A stretch of 64,000 nucleotides of DNA from Actinoplanes xinjiangensis (lineage in GTDB: Bacteria; Actinomycetota; Actinomycetes; Mycobacteriales; Micromonosporaceae), in assembly GCF_003148685.1 (NCBI RefSeq), contig NZ_QGGR01000005.1, forward strand, positions 62,001 to 126,000, read 5' to 3'. The notes beneath the pieces were generated by a model, which did no database searches, was not told the origin of the DNA, and saw only the letters and a program-made list of their open reading frames with translations. Shown in pieces: positions 63,778-64,000 of this stretch (positions are counted from its first letter, which is position 1; every line of letters starts with the position of its first letter). The translations under genes and the position numbers were made by a program.

Positions 63778-64000
63778 CTCGGTAGATCGGCCTGGTAGAG
63801 CAGACTCCGGTGGGTGGGAAGGTAGCCGAGTGAGTCGTTGATCCGGCGCATCGCGACGTTGCTGTCGGCGGTGTCGGCGAGCAGCCCGGCCAGCCCCGGG
63901 AACCGGGCCCGGATCTCCTCGATCTGCGCGACCTTCAGCCACCGCGCCAGCCCGCGCCCGCGATGCTCCGGCAGCACCCCGGTCCCGTAGTGCTGGCCGT
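63774..64000 (-). CDS. GNAT acetyltransferase (C-terminal part; start outside window)
   Basis: About 75 residues are visible. GTGVLPEHRGRGLARWLK is motif A with the acetyl-CoA pyrophosphate loop, followed by DTADSNVAMRRINDSLGYLPTHRSLLYQADL, the usual end of GNAT proteins in actinobacteria. The reading frame runs off the right edge. It is translationally coupled to the nucleotidyltransferase gene. Confidence 0.85.
   Translation of the reverse strand, partial: GQHYGTGVLPEHRGRGLARWLKVAQIEEIRARFPGLAGLLADTADSNVAMRRINDSLGYLPTHRSLLYQADLPR

Overview
The window is high-GC, actinobacterial DNA. Strong G/C third-position bias, many GTG starts, gene-end ATGA/GTGA overlaps and the gene families present (a DUF4360 secreted protein, a divergent stand-alone EF-Tu, an IclR-type regulator beside glycerol genes, BioF2-like GNATs in a polysaccharide locus, MoxR plus a DUF2201-type protein) suggest a filamentous actinomycete, most likely an Actinoplanes-like member of the Micromonosporaceae. 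The genus is an inference. No rRNA, tRNA, CRISPR array, insertion sequence or prophage was recognised.

Layout. 1-6.2 kb: the end of a phytase-like esterase, then a divergent EF-Tu, a Fes-type esterase, a peroxiredoxin, a SnoaL-like protein and a secreted DUF4360 protein. 5.5-9.8 kb: a NarL-type two-component pair whose intergenic and upstream DNA carries large perfect hairpins, and an ABC-2 exporter. 9.9-11.9 kb: a CDP-alcohol phosphatidyltransferase and two small uncharacterised proteins. 12-18.4 kb: a glycerol locus, glpF-glpK-glpD on the minus strand, divergent from an IclR-type regulator that overlaps a second glycerol kinase. 18.4-21.7 kb: a zinc-ribbon protein, an F420/NADP-type reductase, and STAS, LuxR and HATPase proteins that look like partner-switching signalling. 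21.8-24.6 kb: a large secreted subtilase with a C-terminal starch-binding (CBM20) domain, with a 16-bp palindrome over its predicted promoter.

24.9-50.8 kb holds an exopolysaccharide (Wzx/Wzy-type) locus in two arms. The plus-strand arm (26.2-37.8 kb) encodes a deacetylase, an aminotransferase, a GT4 glycosyltransferase, a Wzz/kinase-like protein, a flippase, a polymerase, a Tat-exported glycan-active protein, and a flavin monooxygenase placed between two BioF2-like acyltransferases. The minus-strand arm (43.1-48.1 kb) encodes a PLP enzyme, the initiating sugar-phosphate transferase, a UDP-sugar dehydrogenase and a CapD/FlaA1-type dehydratase. A 30-bp element with an identical 17-bp core lies upstream of both arms, 22 kb apart and in matching orientation, and is the best candidate for a shared control site. 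Between the arms are a MerR/OYE pair, a methyltransferase, a DMT-type membrane protein and repeat-rich DNA. A GT4 glycosyltransferase, a VanZ-like protein and a LuxR regulator close the locus.

51.5-55.8 kb is a three-gene module: an uncharacterised protein with a Gly-Ala tract, a MoxR AAA+ ATPase, and a HExxH plus VWA protein of DUF2201 type. 55.9-64 kb holds an eight-unit tandem repeat, an APH-like kinase with a low-complexity insert, a DHA2 drug exporter, a CPBP protease, a TetM-like EF-G paralogue behind a 35-codon leader peptide, a large AbiEii-type nucleotidyltransferase and the end of a GNAT. One palindromic repeat family occurs 15 times in four places across the window.
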